From Nitrospirota bacterium (GTDB taxonomy: Bacteria; Nitrospirota_A; Leptospirillia; Leptospirillales; Leptospirillaceae): 30,427 nucleotides of DNA. The stretch covers positions 1 to 30,427 of the forward strand of contig JAKAAM010000008.1 of NCBI GenBank assembly GCA_021802325.1. Direction: 5' to 3'. Positions 22,199 through 28,620 of this stretch are shown here, piece by piece. A program made the position numbers and the translations under genes. Within the stretch, counting starts at the first letter, position 1, and every line of letters begins with the position of its first letter. The notes below the pieces were generated by a model. The model saw only the letters and a list, made by a program, of their open reading frames with translations. It was not told where the DNA came from and searched no databases.

Positions 22199-22576
22199 AT
22201 GGCGTTACCAAATTGGCTAGCGGGCTTCAAATCGGATCCAGAGTCGGAACGGCAACGAATCGAAGCCCTGAGGCGCGAGGATCCTAAGCTCTCAAAGATC
22301 GATGCGAATAGGCTCTCCGCGCCGATGCGCGAAATCTTGACGGAGGCCGTCGAGAGGTCTGCCGGCACATTCTTTCCGGATCAGGGACCTCTTCGGTATA
22401 CGCGATACGACAATCCCGACACCGGCCAAAAAGCTTTCATTCCATCCGGAGATCCCGGCGAATGGCTCTCAAGATTTAAGGCGCCGGGCTTTAAGGGCGG
22501 ATTTTCCCCGCTCAAGACCGTCGACGGCAAGCCGCGAATAGCGAAAACGCTAAAAACCCACGTCACCTATTCATAG
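22199..22576 (+). CDS. Hypothetical protein
   Basis: This 125-residue protein begins MALPNWLAGFKSDPE and ends KTLKTHVTYS. I see no known domain; it is charged, with an N-terminal helical part and a Gly/Pro-rich second half (TGQKAFIPSGDPGEW). The start has a good AAAAGGAGA ribosome binding site. It lies among the element's small genes, in the same direction. Confidence 0.65.
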   Translation: MALPNWLAGFKSDPESERQRIEALRREDPKLSKIDANRLSAPMREILTEAVERSAGTFFPDQGPLRYTRYDNPDTGQKAFIPSGDPGEWLSRFKAPGFKGGFSPLKTVDGKPRIAKTLKTHVTYS

Positions 22577-22717
22577 GAGAACCACCGGCTGACGGATTCC
22601 AAGGTTCGGCCGTAAAACAAAGGCCGGGGCCTCACGGTTCCGGCCACATCGACCCATCGAAAGAGAGAAGATCGCTATGCCCGGTCTCGGGAAGGCATCG
22701 GGAGTCCCTTCTGATCC

Positions 22718-22756
22718 TTGCGTGACTGTCACGATATGATATACTGTGACTATCAC
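22718..22756 (+). promoter_or_regulatory. Promoter with two palindromic operators
   Basis: TTGCGT (22718-22723) and TATACT (22740-22745), 16 bases apart, form a promoter. GTGAC-T-GTCAC (22722-22732) is a perfect palindrome between the boxes. GTGAC-T-ATCAC (22746-22756) follows directly after the -10. Their centres are 24 bases apart. This is a typical layout for repression by a protein encoded just downstream (22777). Confidence 0.6.
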
Positions 22757-22776
22757 AATATGGAGGGGAGGGAGAC

Positions 22777-22977
22777 ATGGGACGAAGACCGAAGGGGAAC
22801 AAGCCAATGACGGCAAGCGAACGCAAACAGGCACAGCGGCTCAAGGATCGGAGGCTTCTAGAGCAGGCCAGCATCAACCCCGATGGAGCCCCGCTCCGGA
22901 TCTTGCTCAAACTCGTCGCAATAGGGAGCGAGGCCGCCTGGCGGGAGATCGGACGCCGGAATGGATGGGTAAAGTGA
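22777..22977 (+). CDS. Small basic DNA-binding protein, likely autorepressor
   Basis: This 66-residue basic protein begins MGRRPKGNKPMTASERKQAQR, an opening shared by small phage and plasmid regulators. The rest is helical, with no full domain I can name. ATG 22777 has a GGGAGGGAG ribosome binding site. Palindromes GTGAC-N-GTCAC sit in its promoter and again across its stop codon, before the next gene, suggesting it controls itself and the downstream genes. Confidence 0.65.
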   Translation: MGRRPKGNKPMTASERKQAQRLKDRRLLEQASINPDGAPLRILLKLVAIGSEAAWREIGRRNGWVK

Positions 22978-22984
22978 CAGTCAC
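22974..22984. promoter_or_regulatory. Third GTGAC-N-GTCAC operator
   Basis: GTGAC-A-GTCAC is a perfect 5-1-5 palindrome, the reverse complement of the copy at 22722. It overlaps the stop of the small DNA-binding gene and lies just upstream of the ribosome binding site of the next gene. Confidence 0.55.
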
Positions 22985-22997
22985 GAAAGGAGAGAAT

Positions 22998-23375
22998 ATG
23001 GGAATGAGCGGAAACAGCAAAATACAGGAGTCTACTAGGAAACGCCTTCCCCCGAATGCTGGGAAAGGCAGAAAGAAAGGCGTTCCGAACAAGATCACCA
23101 AAACCTTGAAGGAAGCCATTCTGGAAACCCTGAACGACCTCGGGGGGAAGACATGGCTGAGGTATTTGGCCGAAACCGATCCCCGGGCGTTTGCCTCCCT
23201 TTTGGCTCGACTGATCCCGACGGAGACACGGATGCAAGCAGAAGTCACCGGCGAAAACGGGGAGCCGATTCAAACTGGCGTCATTATGATTCCCTCGCGG
23301 TTTTCGACCTATGAGGAATGGAAGGCATCGCTTGAGGCCGGGGAAGGGGGGAACGATGAAAAGGATCACGGATGA
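22998..23375 (+). CDS. Phage-type conserved protein (DUF5681-like, packaging-region)
   Basis: This 125-residue protein has the opening found in many small proteins of phage packaging regions: KGRKKGVPNKITKTLKEAI (about 30-48), then GGKTWLRYLAETDPRAFASLLARLIPTE (about 55-82). That family is often encoded next to terminase genes; its precise job is not established. ATG 22998 has AAAGGAGAG. The C-terminal part (PSRFSTYEEWKASLEAGEG) is acidic. The end overlaps the start of the terminase-small-subunit-like gene by 20 bases, so they are co-translated. Confidence 0.7.
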   Translation: MGMSGNSKIQESTRKRLPPNAGKGRKKGVPNKITKTLKEAILETLNDLGGKTWLRYLAETDPRAFASLLARLIPTETRMQAEVTGENGEPIQTGVIMIPSRFSTYEEWKASLEAGEGGNDEKDHG

Positions 23376-23769
23376 ACGGATCGCTCGCATCTTGAGCCAT
23401 ATCGCGGACGGCGAGACACTGCGGGAGGTTTGCTTACGGGAGGGAGTGTCCTACCATTCCGCCTGGAAGGCGCTCAAGAAGCACCATTCCGAGGAATACG
23501 AGGCCGCCAAAGAATGCGGAACTCAACGACTTGTGGACGAAGCTTTGATCCGCGCGATGAACAGCACCACAGCAACGGCACAGGAAGACGCGATGTTTTG
23601 CGATTACGTCCGATGGCTGGTAGAACGAAGACTATCCCGTGAATATGGAGCCCGACGAACCGTGACTATCGGGGAAGGATCGGGCTTCGTCCTTGAAGGG
23701 GATGTGCTGGCTCCAGGAGAGCCGAGCCCTTCCATTAGCGAATACGCGCGCGCGAGCCTTCCCGAATAG
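23356..23769 (+). CDS. Terminase small subunit-like HTH protein
   Basis: This 137-residue protein starts with an HTH (DERIARILSHIADGETLREVCLREGVSYHSAWKAL split over about 6-40), followed by a helical region with repeated acidic/basic residues (YEAAKECGTQRLVDEALIRAM, RWLVERRLSREYG). This matches small terminase subunits, which recognise the DNA packaging site. In satellites such a TerS redirects helper-phage packaging toward the satellite genome. ATG 23356 is inside the previous gene; the ribosome binding site GGGGG is weak and coupling is likely. No large terminase follows. Its last codons contain one copy of a 16-bp repeat. Confidence 0.7.
   Translation: MKRITDERIARILSHIADGETLREVCLREGVSYHSAWKALKKHHSEEYEAAKECGTQRLVDEALIRAMNSTTATAQEDAMFCDYVRWLVERRLSREYGARRTVTIGEGSGFVLEGDVLAPGEPSPSISEYARASLPE
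23741..23756 (+). repeat. 16-bp direct repeat, left copy
   Basis: AATACGCGCGCGCGAG inside the 3' end of the terminase-like gene is identical to 25315-25330. The two copies flank the AT-rich segment that carries the PEP-CTERM gene. The repeat contains a CG run, so part of the match could be chance. Confidence 0.6.
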
Positions 23770-23777
23770 CTCCCCCC

Positions 23778-23832
23778 GGCCTCATTCCCCGAGGCCATTT
23801 CCCCCACCCCCCGAGGCTCCGAAAGGGGCCTC
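23778..23832 (+). terminator. Tandem GC hairpins after the terminase-like gene
   Basis: GGCCTC (23778) pairs with GAGGCC (23791-23796). GAGGCTCC (23813) pairs with GGGGCCTC (to 23832) across a GAAA loop, with one wobble. A third small hairpin CCCTC-TTTT-GAGGG follows near 23850. No long U-run is present, but the position fits the end of the element's plus-strand operon and the convergent PEP-CTERM gene. Confidence 0.45.
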
Positions 23833-23944
23833 TTCTCACATTGAGCCTGCCCTCTTTTGAGGGACTTCTAGGTTTTATTCGTCTTCTAACGATAAATGCT
23901 CCCCCCTCTCTGGAGAGCCTTCTCTAGGCAAGATCCCGGAAGGA

Positions 23945-24877
23945 TCAAGCCGTAGCTTTAATTCTCCGGTATCCAACCCATCCGAACATTCCCAAAAGTC
24001 CAGTGCTCATGAGCCAGAAGGTGGGGGGTTCGGGGGTGGCTGCAAGATTGTTTGGGTTATAGGTGGGATAATTGATGCCGCTGGCAGAGATTACTGAAAC
24101 ACCTTGAGGAAGATCAACATAAATAGATGGATCAAATAATCCTCCATTCCCCGTTGATATTCCGGCGACAAATTCAAAGAAAGAACTACCAGAAGATAAA
24201 GGAACAATTAATTCTATGTTATTTGTTCCAAAATAATTGCCTAAATTAATGCAATTATTAGTTCCAGAATTACACATAGTAAATTCAGATGATCCGGCTT
24301 CTGAGCTATAAGTTATGCCTGTTGATCCGGTTGAATAATTATATATTTTACCGTGGTTGTCGACTATATCAGTTCCATCTAAAGTAGCTTCTGCTCCAAA
24401 AAAGTTAAGGTTAACTGGGGGGATACCATCAATAGCATAATTTACTGAAAGGAATAAATTTAAAGTTTCTCCAGAATGAGCTCCAGTAATGTAAAAAGTA
24501 TCATTTAAAAATGCAGAAGCATAATTAGCTGTAGAACAATCGGAACATGTATAGGGAAATTCCGCATTGGGGGCTGCTGCAACTGCATATAAATAGTCTC
24601 CTGACAAATCTGCTTCTGCAGACGCCCCATTACCTCCACCAAAAACACTAGTGTAAGCATATGTAAATCCTGGCCCCCCTGAACTATTATATTGCTGATC
24701 TTCGGTAATATAAGGATTATTGGCAATAATATAGCTATCATTTGCATTTGCTACGGCCCCGTAGCAACTTGAAGAACATATCGGATTAAAAATTGGAGAT
24801 TGGGTCGCCCCCGCTTTATTAGCTCCAAACCCGTAAATTAGGACCATTCCAACAATCATTATCAATACAGTTTTCAT
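23945..24877 (-). CDS. Secreted PEP-CTERM domain protein (AT-rich cargo gene)
   Basis: This 310-residue protein has a Sec signal peptide (MKTVLIMIVGMVLIYGFG, cleavage near Ala24-Thr25) and a C-terminal sorting tail: ATPEPPTFWLMSTGLLG, a transmembrane stretch, then YRRIK. This is the PEP-CTERM signal, cut and sorted by exosortase in bacteria making extracellular polysaccharide. The body is Ser/Gly/Asn-rich and probably beta-structured, with several cysteines (CSSSC, CSDCS). Base composition is clearly more AT-rich than all neighbours, with many ATA and TTA codons, indicating recent transfer. ATG 24877 has AGGAGG upstream. No exosortase is in the window, so sorting depends on the host chromosome. 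Confidence 0.8.
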   Translation of the reverse strand: MKTVLIMIVGMVLIYGFGANKAGATQSPIFNPICSSSCYGAVANANDSYIIANNPYITEDQQYNSSGGPGFTYAYTSVFGGGNGASAEADLSGDYLYAVAAAPNAEFPYTCSDCSTANYASAFLNDTFYITGAHSGETLNLFLSVNYAIDGIPPVNLNFFGAEATLDGTDIVDNHGKIYNYSTGSTGITYSSEAGSSEFTMCNSGTNNCINLGNYFGTNNIELIVPLSSGSSFFEFVAGISTGNGGLFDPSIYVDLPQGVSVISASGINYPTYNPNNLAATPEPPTFWLMSTGLLGMFGWVGYRRIKATA

Positions 24878-25155
24878 TTAAGCCTCCTAATGAACGGCTT
24901 TCTGATCATTAATCTTATTACCGAAGGAATTTTTTAATTTTAATAAATAATGTTAAGGTTATTAGCAAGAAAAATGCCAATTATAAATATTTTTATTCAA
25001 CAAATTCTTAAGTAATCATTCTTCTGGATTTTTTTAGTAAAAAATATGACAAGTGTAAAAAATTATGACATTTTCCAAAATGAGTTAATGACTTATTTTT
25101 GGCCACTCCAATTCTTGGTAGTCCTCTGAGAAGATATCGGGAGGAGTTTCCGCAC
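24878..25155. other. AT-rich intergenic region with short direct repeat
   Basis: No gene is visible. TAAAAAATATGACA (25038-25051) and TAAAAAATTATGACA (25056-25070) form a near-exact tandem repeat that could be a binding site. The region should contain the promoter of the PEP-CTERM gene on the minus strand, but AT-richness prevents a specific call. Confidence 0.35.
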
Positions 25156-25161
25156 TATAAT
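25156..25161 (+). promoter_or_regulatory. Perfect -10 box TATAAT of a candidate small transcript
   Basis: TATAAT at 25156-25161 lies 33 bases before the start of a 21-codon frame. The -35 region (GATATC, 17 bases upstream) is poor, so the promoter is uncertain. Confidence 0.35.
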
Positions 25162-25193
25162 GGGAGGAACCGTTCGGAAGAAGGAGCTTTAGT

Positions 25194-25259
25194 GTGAAAG
25201 GTTGCCGAATTTTTGCTATGCTGATTGGTTACTGTAAAAGAAAATATGAAAAATTGTAG
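25194..25259 (+). CDS. Possible 21-residue small protein or leader ORF
   Basis: GTG 25194 follows AAGGAG at an ideal 7-base distance and opens a 21-codon frame ending TAG. The peptide begins MKGCRIFAMLIGYC and ends in a Lys-rich tail, a short hydrophobic core with a cationic end. A -10 box lies upstream and a GC hairpin with a T-rich tail downstream, together resembling an independent transcription unit. It could be a small peptide, a toxin-like peptide, or a non-coding RNA that contains a chance frame. Confidence 0.35.
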   Translation: MKGCRIFAMLIGYCKRKYEKL

Positions 25260-25283
25260 ATTTTGGGGTACCTGATTTGAAAG

Positions 25284-25309
25284 AGGCGGAAAAACCAGCC
25301 TTTCCGCCT
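25284..25309 (+). terminator. Rho-independent-type terminator
   Basis: AGGCGGAAA pairs perfectly with TTTCCGCCT across an eight-base loop (25284-25292 with 25301-25309), followed by TTGTC. It lies 24 bases after the 21-codon frame. Confidence 0.6.
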
Positions 25310-25314
25310 TTGTC

Positions 25315-25330
25315 AATACGCGCGCGCGAG
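25315..25330 (+). repeat. 16-bp direct repeat, right copy
   Basis: AATACGCGCGCGCGAG, identical to 23741-23756. Together the copies enclose 1558 bases with the PEP-CTERM gene and the candidate small transcript. Confidence 0.6.
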
Positions 25331-25410
25331 TACAGACGGGCTATTCCATGACTATCCAGAACTGGAGCCATTTTCAGAATCAGCCACCAGAGCGGAGGAA
25401 GGGAAAAATC

Positions 25411-25431
25411 TGGTGCCGGATTTGGTGCCGG
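25411..25431 (+). repeat. Candidate integrase arm-type site, right end (1)
   Basis: Differs from 17327-17347 at a single base, and contains GTGCCGGATTTGGTGCCG in the same orientation. It lies 170 bases inside attR. Confidence 0.5.
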
Positions 25432-25473
25432 TTCGGGGGTAAAAAAGGGCCAAAAAAGAGCATTAGTGAGAGT

Positions 25474-25485
25474 GTGCCGTATTTG
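25474..25485 (+). repeat. Candidate integrase arm-type site, right end (2)
   Basis: GTGCCGTATTTG is an exact 12-base match to 17329-17340, again in the same orientation. Confidence 0.4.
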
Positions 25486-25601
25486 TATCCTAGAGAAATT
25501 GAACTCTGCGGATTCATATGGCTTTTTTCGGACACAATCGGAACACTGAATTTTGGAGGATTAAAGTACCGATGGCATAATGAAATCTATGGTCTTCATT
25601 T

Positions 25602-25645
25602 TACGAATCTGAAGGTCGCAGGTTCAACTCCTGCCGGGCGCACCA
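25602..25645 (+). repeat. attR core (44-bp direct repeat, copy 2)
   Basis: Identical to the tRNA-Arg 3' part at 17236-17279. It marks the right boundary of the element; chromosomal sequence continues at 25646. Confidence 0.93.
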
Positions 25646-25694
25646 CATGACATTCTCCCACACGGTTTGAACTTCAAAAGACAAGACACAACAA

Positions 25695-27137
25695 TCAAAG
25701 CCAGATGTTGATCCCGTAGGTCATTGTCGTGACCGCCCCGACATATCCTTCCGCCAGTGATTCATAGGAAATATTGGCGGAGAGCGACACATGATAGGTG
25801 ATCTGAAGCGAAACCCCTCCGTCTGCCTGGAAGCCCACCAGTGGTCCGGGTGAGTCAAAGGTTCCGACGATCCCTCCGATCTGGCCGTTCAGAACCGCGG
25901 CCGATCCGATCTGTTCCAGGGCCGAAAGGCCCGCAAATCCAAAACTTGAGGAAATCAGGACTGGAACTTGCGCTGTCGGATTCGGGACAAGCGGCGTGAA
26001 GGTCTGGGTGTCGTACCCTCCGAGTAGATGCAGGTTGGGTTCCTTCAGGAAGTTCCAGTCGATGGCGAACATTGTGTTGTGATTGATCCCGAAAGGATCC
26101 AGGTTGCCTTGAAGGGTATCGAAGGCATATTCGTATTCGGCCGATAGCGAGAGAGTTTTCCCGATGGCGGCCGAGAGGTTGGCCAGAAAGCCGGATTGCA
26201 GCCCTCCCTCGAGAATCGCCTGTCCATATCCGCTCCAGGGCATCTGGTACCAGCCTTGTCCGTCGAATCGCAGGGGGCCAGCCGGAAATTCTACATGGCC
26301 ATAAAGGCCAGGGTTGAGCCGGTTCCCGGCAAAGACATTGCCTGCGTCAAGAAGGTATCGGACACTCTCAAAACCTTGGCCATCCACTCCGGCAAAAAGA
26401 TAGGACTCGGGAGAACTCGTCTGGTTGCCGGCCATCCCAAAGTACAAATTGGTTCCTGCCTGGAAGTGAAGGTCGTCATACATTAATGGTGTTTCAACCG
26501 CCACACCCGTACTGATGGAGGAGCCCCCGGAATATCCGACATCGACGTTCTGGATGCGGATATGATAGACCTTGTTTTCTTTTTCATAGATCGAAGGGTT
26601 CTGGAACGGATCCGGAATGTTCTCTTGAAAATTGATGTTCTGATCGAAAGTGGAAAAGGTCGGAATGGACAGGACAAGGGTCTTGAGAACGGTCAGGTCC
26701 TCATGGACCATGCTTTTTTCCTTGGCTGAAAGCGTCCGGGACTGATAAAGCTTCCGGAGAATTTTCCCGGATTTGGAAAAGTCCCCCTTTTCCATAAGAA
26801 GCTCCGCCTTAAGCCGAACAAGCGACTCATCCGAGGGGAATTGGCGGATCCCCTGATCGAGAATGGGGATCCCCATGTCCGGATCGTGGATTTTTCTCGC
26901 AATGCGTCCCGCCATCCGATAGGCCGCATCATTGCGCTTATGATGTTTCGTATAACGAGAGATCTGTTTGAGCGCTCGGGGGAGATCTCCCCGTGCCACC
27001 GTCCTTTGGATCGATTCCCATTGGGAGTCAGGGGGAGCTTCCTGGACAGCCCCAAAGGTTATGGAAGGTTCAAGGACGTTCAGGGTAAAAAAGAGCAAGG
27101 CCAGGACACGCCTGGCCTTGAAAAAGTGAGGAGGCAT
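25695..27137 (-). CDS. TPR-containing outer-membrane beta-barrel protein (PgaA/PelB-like layout)
   Basis: This 480-residue protein has a signal peptide (basic start, then VLALLFFTLNVLEPSITFGA). A helical region of TPR-like repeats covers about 35-150 (RGDLPRALKQISRY; DPDMGIPILDQGIRQFPSD; GDFSKSGKILRKLY). From about 190 onward the alternating hydrophobic pattern suggests an outer-membrane barrel, ending in ...TYGINIWL, with a C-terminal aromatic-rich strand typical of such proteins. TPR followed by barrel is the architecture of polysaccharide export proteins PgaA and PelB, so export or anchoring of an exopolysaccharide is plausible, though no synthase lies nearby. ATG 27137 overlaps the stop of the upstream repeat protein (TAATG), so they are coupled. 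Confidence 0.7.
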   Translation of the reverse strand: MPPHFFKARRVLALLFFTLNVLEPSITFGAVQEAPPDSQWESIQRTVARGDLPRALKQISRYTKHHKRNDAAYRMAGRIARKIHDPDMGIPILDQGIRQFPSDESLVRLKAELLMEKGDFSKSGKILRKLYQSRTLSAKEKSMVHEDLTVLKTLVLSIPTFSTFDQNINFQENIPDPFQNPSIYEKENKVYHIRIQNVDVGYSGGSSISTGVAVETPLMYDDLHFQAGTNLYFGMAGNQTSSPESYLFAGVDGQGFESVRYLLDAGNVFAGNRLNPGLYGHVEFPAGPLRFDGQGWYQMPWSGYGQAILEGGLQSGFLANLSAAIGKTLSLSAEYEYAFDTLQGNLDPFGINHNTMFAIDWNFLKEPNLHLLGGYDTQTFTPLVPNPTAQVPVLISSSFGFAGLSALEQIGSAAVLNGQIGGIVGTFDSPGPLVGFQADGGVSLQITYHVSLSANISYESLAEGYVGAVTTMTYGINIWL

Positions 27138-28249
27138 TACCGGGTGTGTCGGTGCATTCGGGCATGGAAGCCGGATTTGTGGGCGGGAGAATAGAGAGAG
27201 GCGATCCTTTGATGGGATCCCTGTTCGATTTCCCGGATCGCTTCCCTATGCGGGTTGTCCTGGAATCCTTGGTGTTTTAAGTGCTGGATCCGCTCATCGC
27301 CATCGCGCTGGAATGGATCGGAGTCGCTCCCCCGCAGGCTCCGGTCTTCCCTGGAAAGTTGCTCTTTGTCGTGCCGCAAATTCCAAAGAGCCAGCCGAAG
27401 TTTGGCTATTCTTGCCTTGAGACGAAGAATGTCCTCCCGACGATCTTGATTGGTCGGCGGGGACGCATGGAGACGCTCCAGTCGGTCCTGAAGGGATTCG
27501 ATCCTGGCTTTGAGGGCTACAATAACGGCTCTTTTCTCGGGATTGGGTTTCTGAGAGGCTTCAAGGAAGGCAAGTTTGGCCGAAAGCCGTTTGATGGTGG
27601 CCTTGAGGGCAGCGATGTCGGCTCCGCGGTCGGGGTTGGGCTTCGGAGAGGCTTCAAGAGCGGCAAGCTTGGTCGAAAGCCGTTTGATGGTGGCCTTGAG
27701 GGCGGCAATATCGGCCCTGCGGTCGGGATTGGGTCTTTGAGAGGCTTCAAGAGCGGCAAGCTTGTTCGAAAGCCGTTTGATGGTGGCCTTGAGGGCGGCG
27801 ATATCGGCTCCGCGGTCGGGGTTGGGTTTCGGAGAGGCTTCAAGAGCGGCAAGCTTGTTCGAAAGCCGTTTGATGGTGGCCTTGAGGGCGGCGATGTCGG
27901 CTCCGCGGTCGGGATTGGGCTTCGGAGAGGCTTCAAGAGCGGCAAGTTTGGTCGAAAGCCGTTTGATGGTGGCCTTGAGGGCGGCGATGTCGGCTCCGCG
28001 GTCGGGGTTGGGTTTCGGAGAGGCTTCAAGAGCGGCAAGCTTGGTCGAAAGCCGTTTGATGGTGGCCTTGAGGGCCGTAATTTTTTGAATTGATCCTTTA
28101 TTGCTGAGATCAGCGTCTGTAAAGTTGACGAGCGCTTCATTTCCATCCCTGACTTGTTGCGTGGTGTTCTTTACTGACCCATAGGCAAATCCAAGACCTG
28201 TGAGCAGGGAAATTCCTACAACGGCCAATACTGTTCGATGATATTTCAT
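27137..28249 (-). CDS. Periplasmic helical 31-residue-repeat protein
   Basis: This 370-residue protein has a signal peptide (KYHRTVLAVVGISLLTGLGFAYG). Six near-identical 31-residue units follow (residues 59-244), each a helix ALKATIKRLSTKLAALEAS plus a Pro-rich turn PKPNPDRGADIA, then two degenerate units. Leu/Ile heptad spacing in each unit suggests helical bundles or coiled coils broken by prolines. The C-terminus is charged and His/Arg-rich (HARMHRHTR). ATG 28249 has AAAGGAGAG. It is first in an operon with the TPR/barrel protein and could form a periplasmic spacer or partner for it. Unit number may vary between strains through repeat recombination. Confidence 0.7.
   Translation of the reverse strand: MKYHRTVLAVVGISLLTGLGFAYGSVKNTTQQVRDGNEALVNFTDADLSNKGSIQKITALKATIKRLSTKLAALEASPKPNPDRGADIAALKATIKRLSTKLAALEASPKPNPDRGADIAALKATIKRLSNKLAALEASPKPNPDRGADIAALKATIKRLSNKLAALEASQRPNPDRRADIAALKATIKRLSTKLAALEASPKPNPDRGADIAALKATIKRLSAKLAFLEASQKPNPEKRAVIVALKARIESLQDRLERLHASPPTNQDRREDILRLKARIAKLRLALWNLRHDKEQLSREDRSLRGSDSDPFQRDGDERIQHLKHQGFQDNPHREAIREIEQGSHQRIASLYSPAHKSGFHARMHRHTR
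27518..28075 (-). repeat. Six tandem 93-bp coding repeats
   Basis: Each 93-bp unit encodes 31 residues. Copies 1-5 are nearly identical at the DNA level; copy 6 has diverged, and a seventh, degenerate unit continues to about 27425. The similarity points to recent amplification or homogenisation. Confidence 0.85.
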
Positions 28250-28286
28250 GGCGCTCTCCTTTCAGAATATGGATAATTGGCGCTTC

Positions 28287-28329
28287 AATATATCAGGATC
28301 CTTGAACAGTGATTGTGACCGAGATCACA
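28287..28329 (-). promoter_or_regulatory. CRP-family site and promoter of the repeat-protein operon
   Basis: TGTGACCGAGATCACA (28314-28329) is a perfect TGTGA-N6-TCACA CRP-type palindrome. On the minus strand a -10 box TATATT (28292-28287) follows. Transcription would start near 28280, putting the CRP-site centre (28321.5) at about -41.5, the position of class II CRP-activated promoters. The regulator itself is not in the window. Confidence 0.65.
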
Positions 28330-28620
28330 TTTGTTTGTGATTTTGAGCAACGTCAGAGTTTTTAGGGGTTGACCGGTCTATATTTCGGGAGAGGGGGAGC
28401 ATCCGGGCAAGGGCACGACCAATTTGAAAAAAAGACTTCCCATTCGCTTTGCGGTGACTTACCATTCCGCCCAGCATTCGGAGCCTCTGGCTTTTTTTCC
28501 CAGGATCGTTCTGGCGCATCGATAGACCGGATGAAGATGTCCGCGGACTTTGATCATCATGAAGGAACAGGATCGGAGGAGCTCTGGCATGGATGAAGTC
28601 CTTAAAGCGAAGGAGCTCAG
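28330..28620. other. Intergenic region, no convincing gene
   Basis: Between the CRP site and the next plus-strand gene I see only short frames on both strands without ribosome binding sites or family likeness. AGCC-TCT-GGCT followed by seven T near 28483-28500 is a weak terminator-like hairpin. The promoter of the downstream gene is not obvious. Confidence 0.45.

Larger units (their letters stand above)
25310..25601. other. Right end of the element, no gene recognised
   Basis: It holds the second 16-bp repeat, the integrase arm-like repeats and the approach to attR. A 100-codon plus-strand frame (25348-25650) crosses these sites and the attR core; it has no ribosome binding site and reads the tRNA repeat, so I do not call it a gene. 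Confidence 0.55.
17236..25645. mobile_element. Integrated PICI/satellite-like mobile element in tRNA-Arg(ACG)
   Basis: The element lies between 44-bp direct repeats of the tRNA 3' end; one copy plus the cargo is 8366 bp. It encodes a tyrosine integrase next to the tRNA, a zinc-ribbon protein, a divergent AlpA-type HTH protein, a primase-like and a RepA-type ATPase gene, an iteron-like repeat region, small proteins, an autoregulated DNA-binding protein and a terminase-small-subunit-like protein. There are no capsid, tail, portal or large-terminase genes. This content and size match phage-inducible chromosomal islands and related satellites. A decayed prophage or integrated plasmid remains possible. 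Confidence 0.8.

Noticed and set aside
25348..25650. 100-codon plus-strand frame across attR
   Set aside because: No ribosome binding site; it reads across the arm repeats and tRNA remnant, giving the usual spurious tRNA-derived tail (NLKVAGSTPAGRTT).
27281..28093. Gly-rich repetitive 270-codon frame on the plus strand
   Set aside because: It is the antisense reading of the 93-bp repeats; repeats remain open in several frames by periodicity. The minus-strand frame has signal peptide, ribosome binding site and promoter.
28325..28519. 64-codon minus-strand frame between the repeat-protein operon and the membrane-protein gene
   Set aside because: Overlaps the CRP site, has no ribosome binding site and no recognisable domain.
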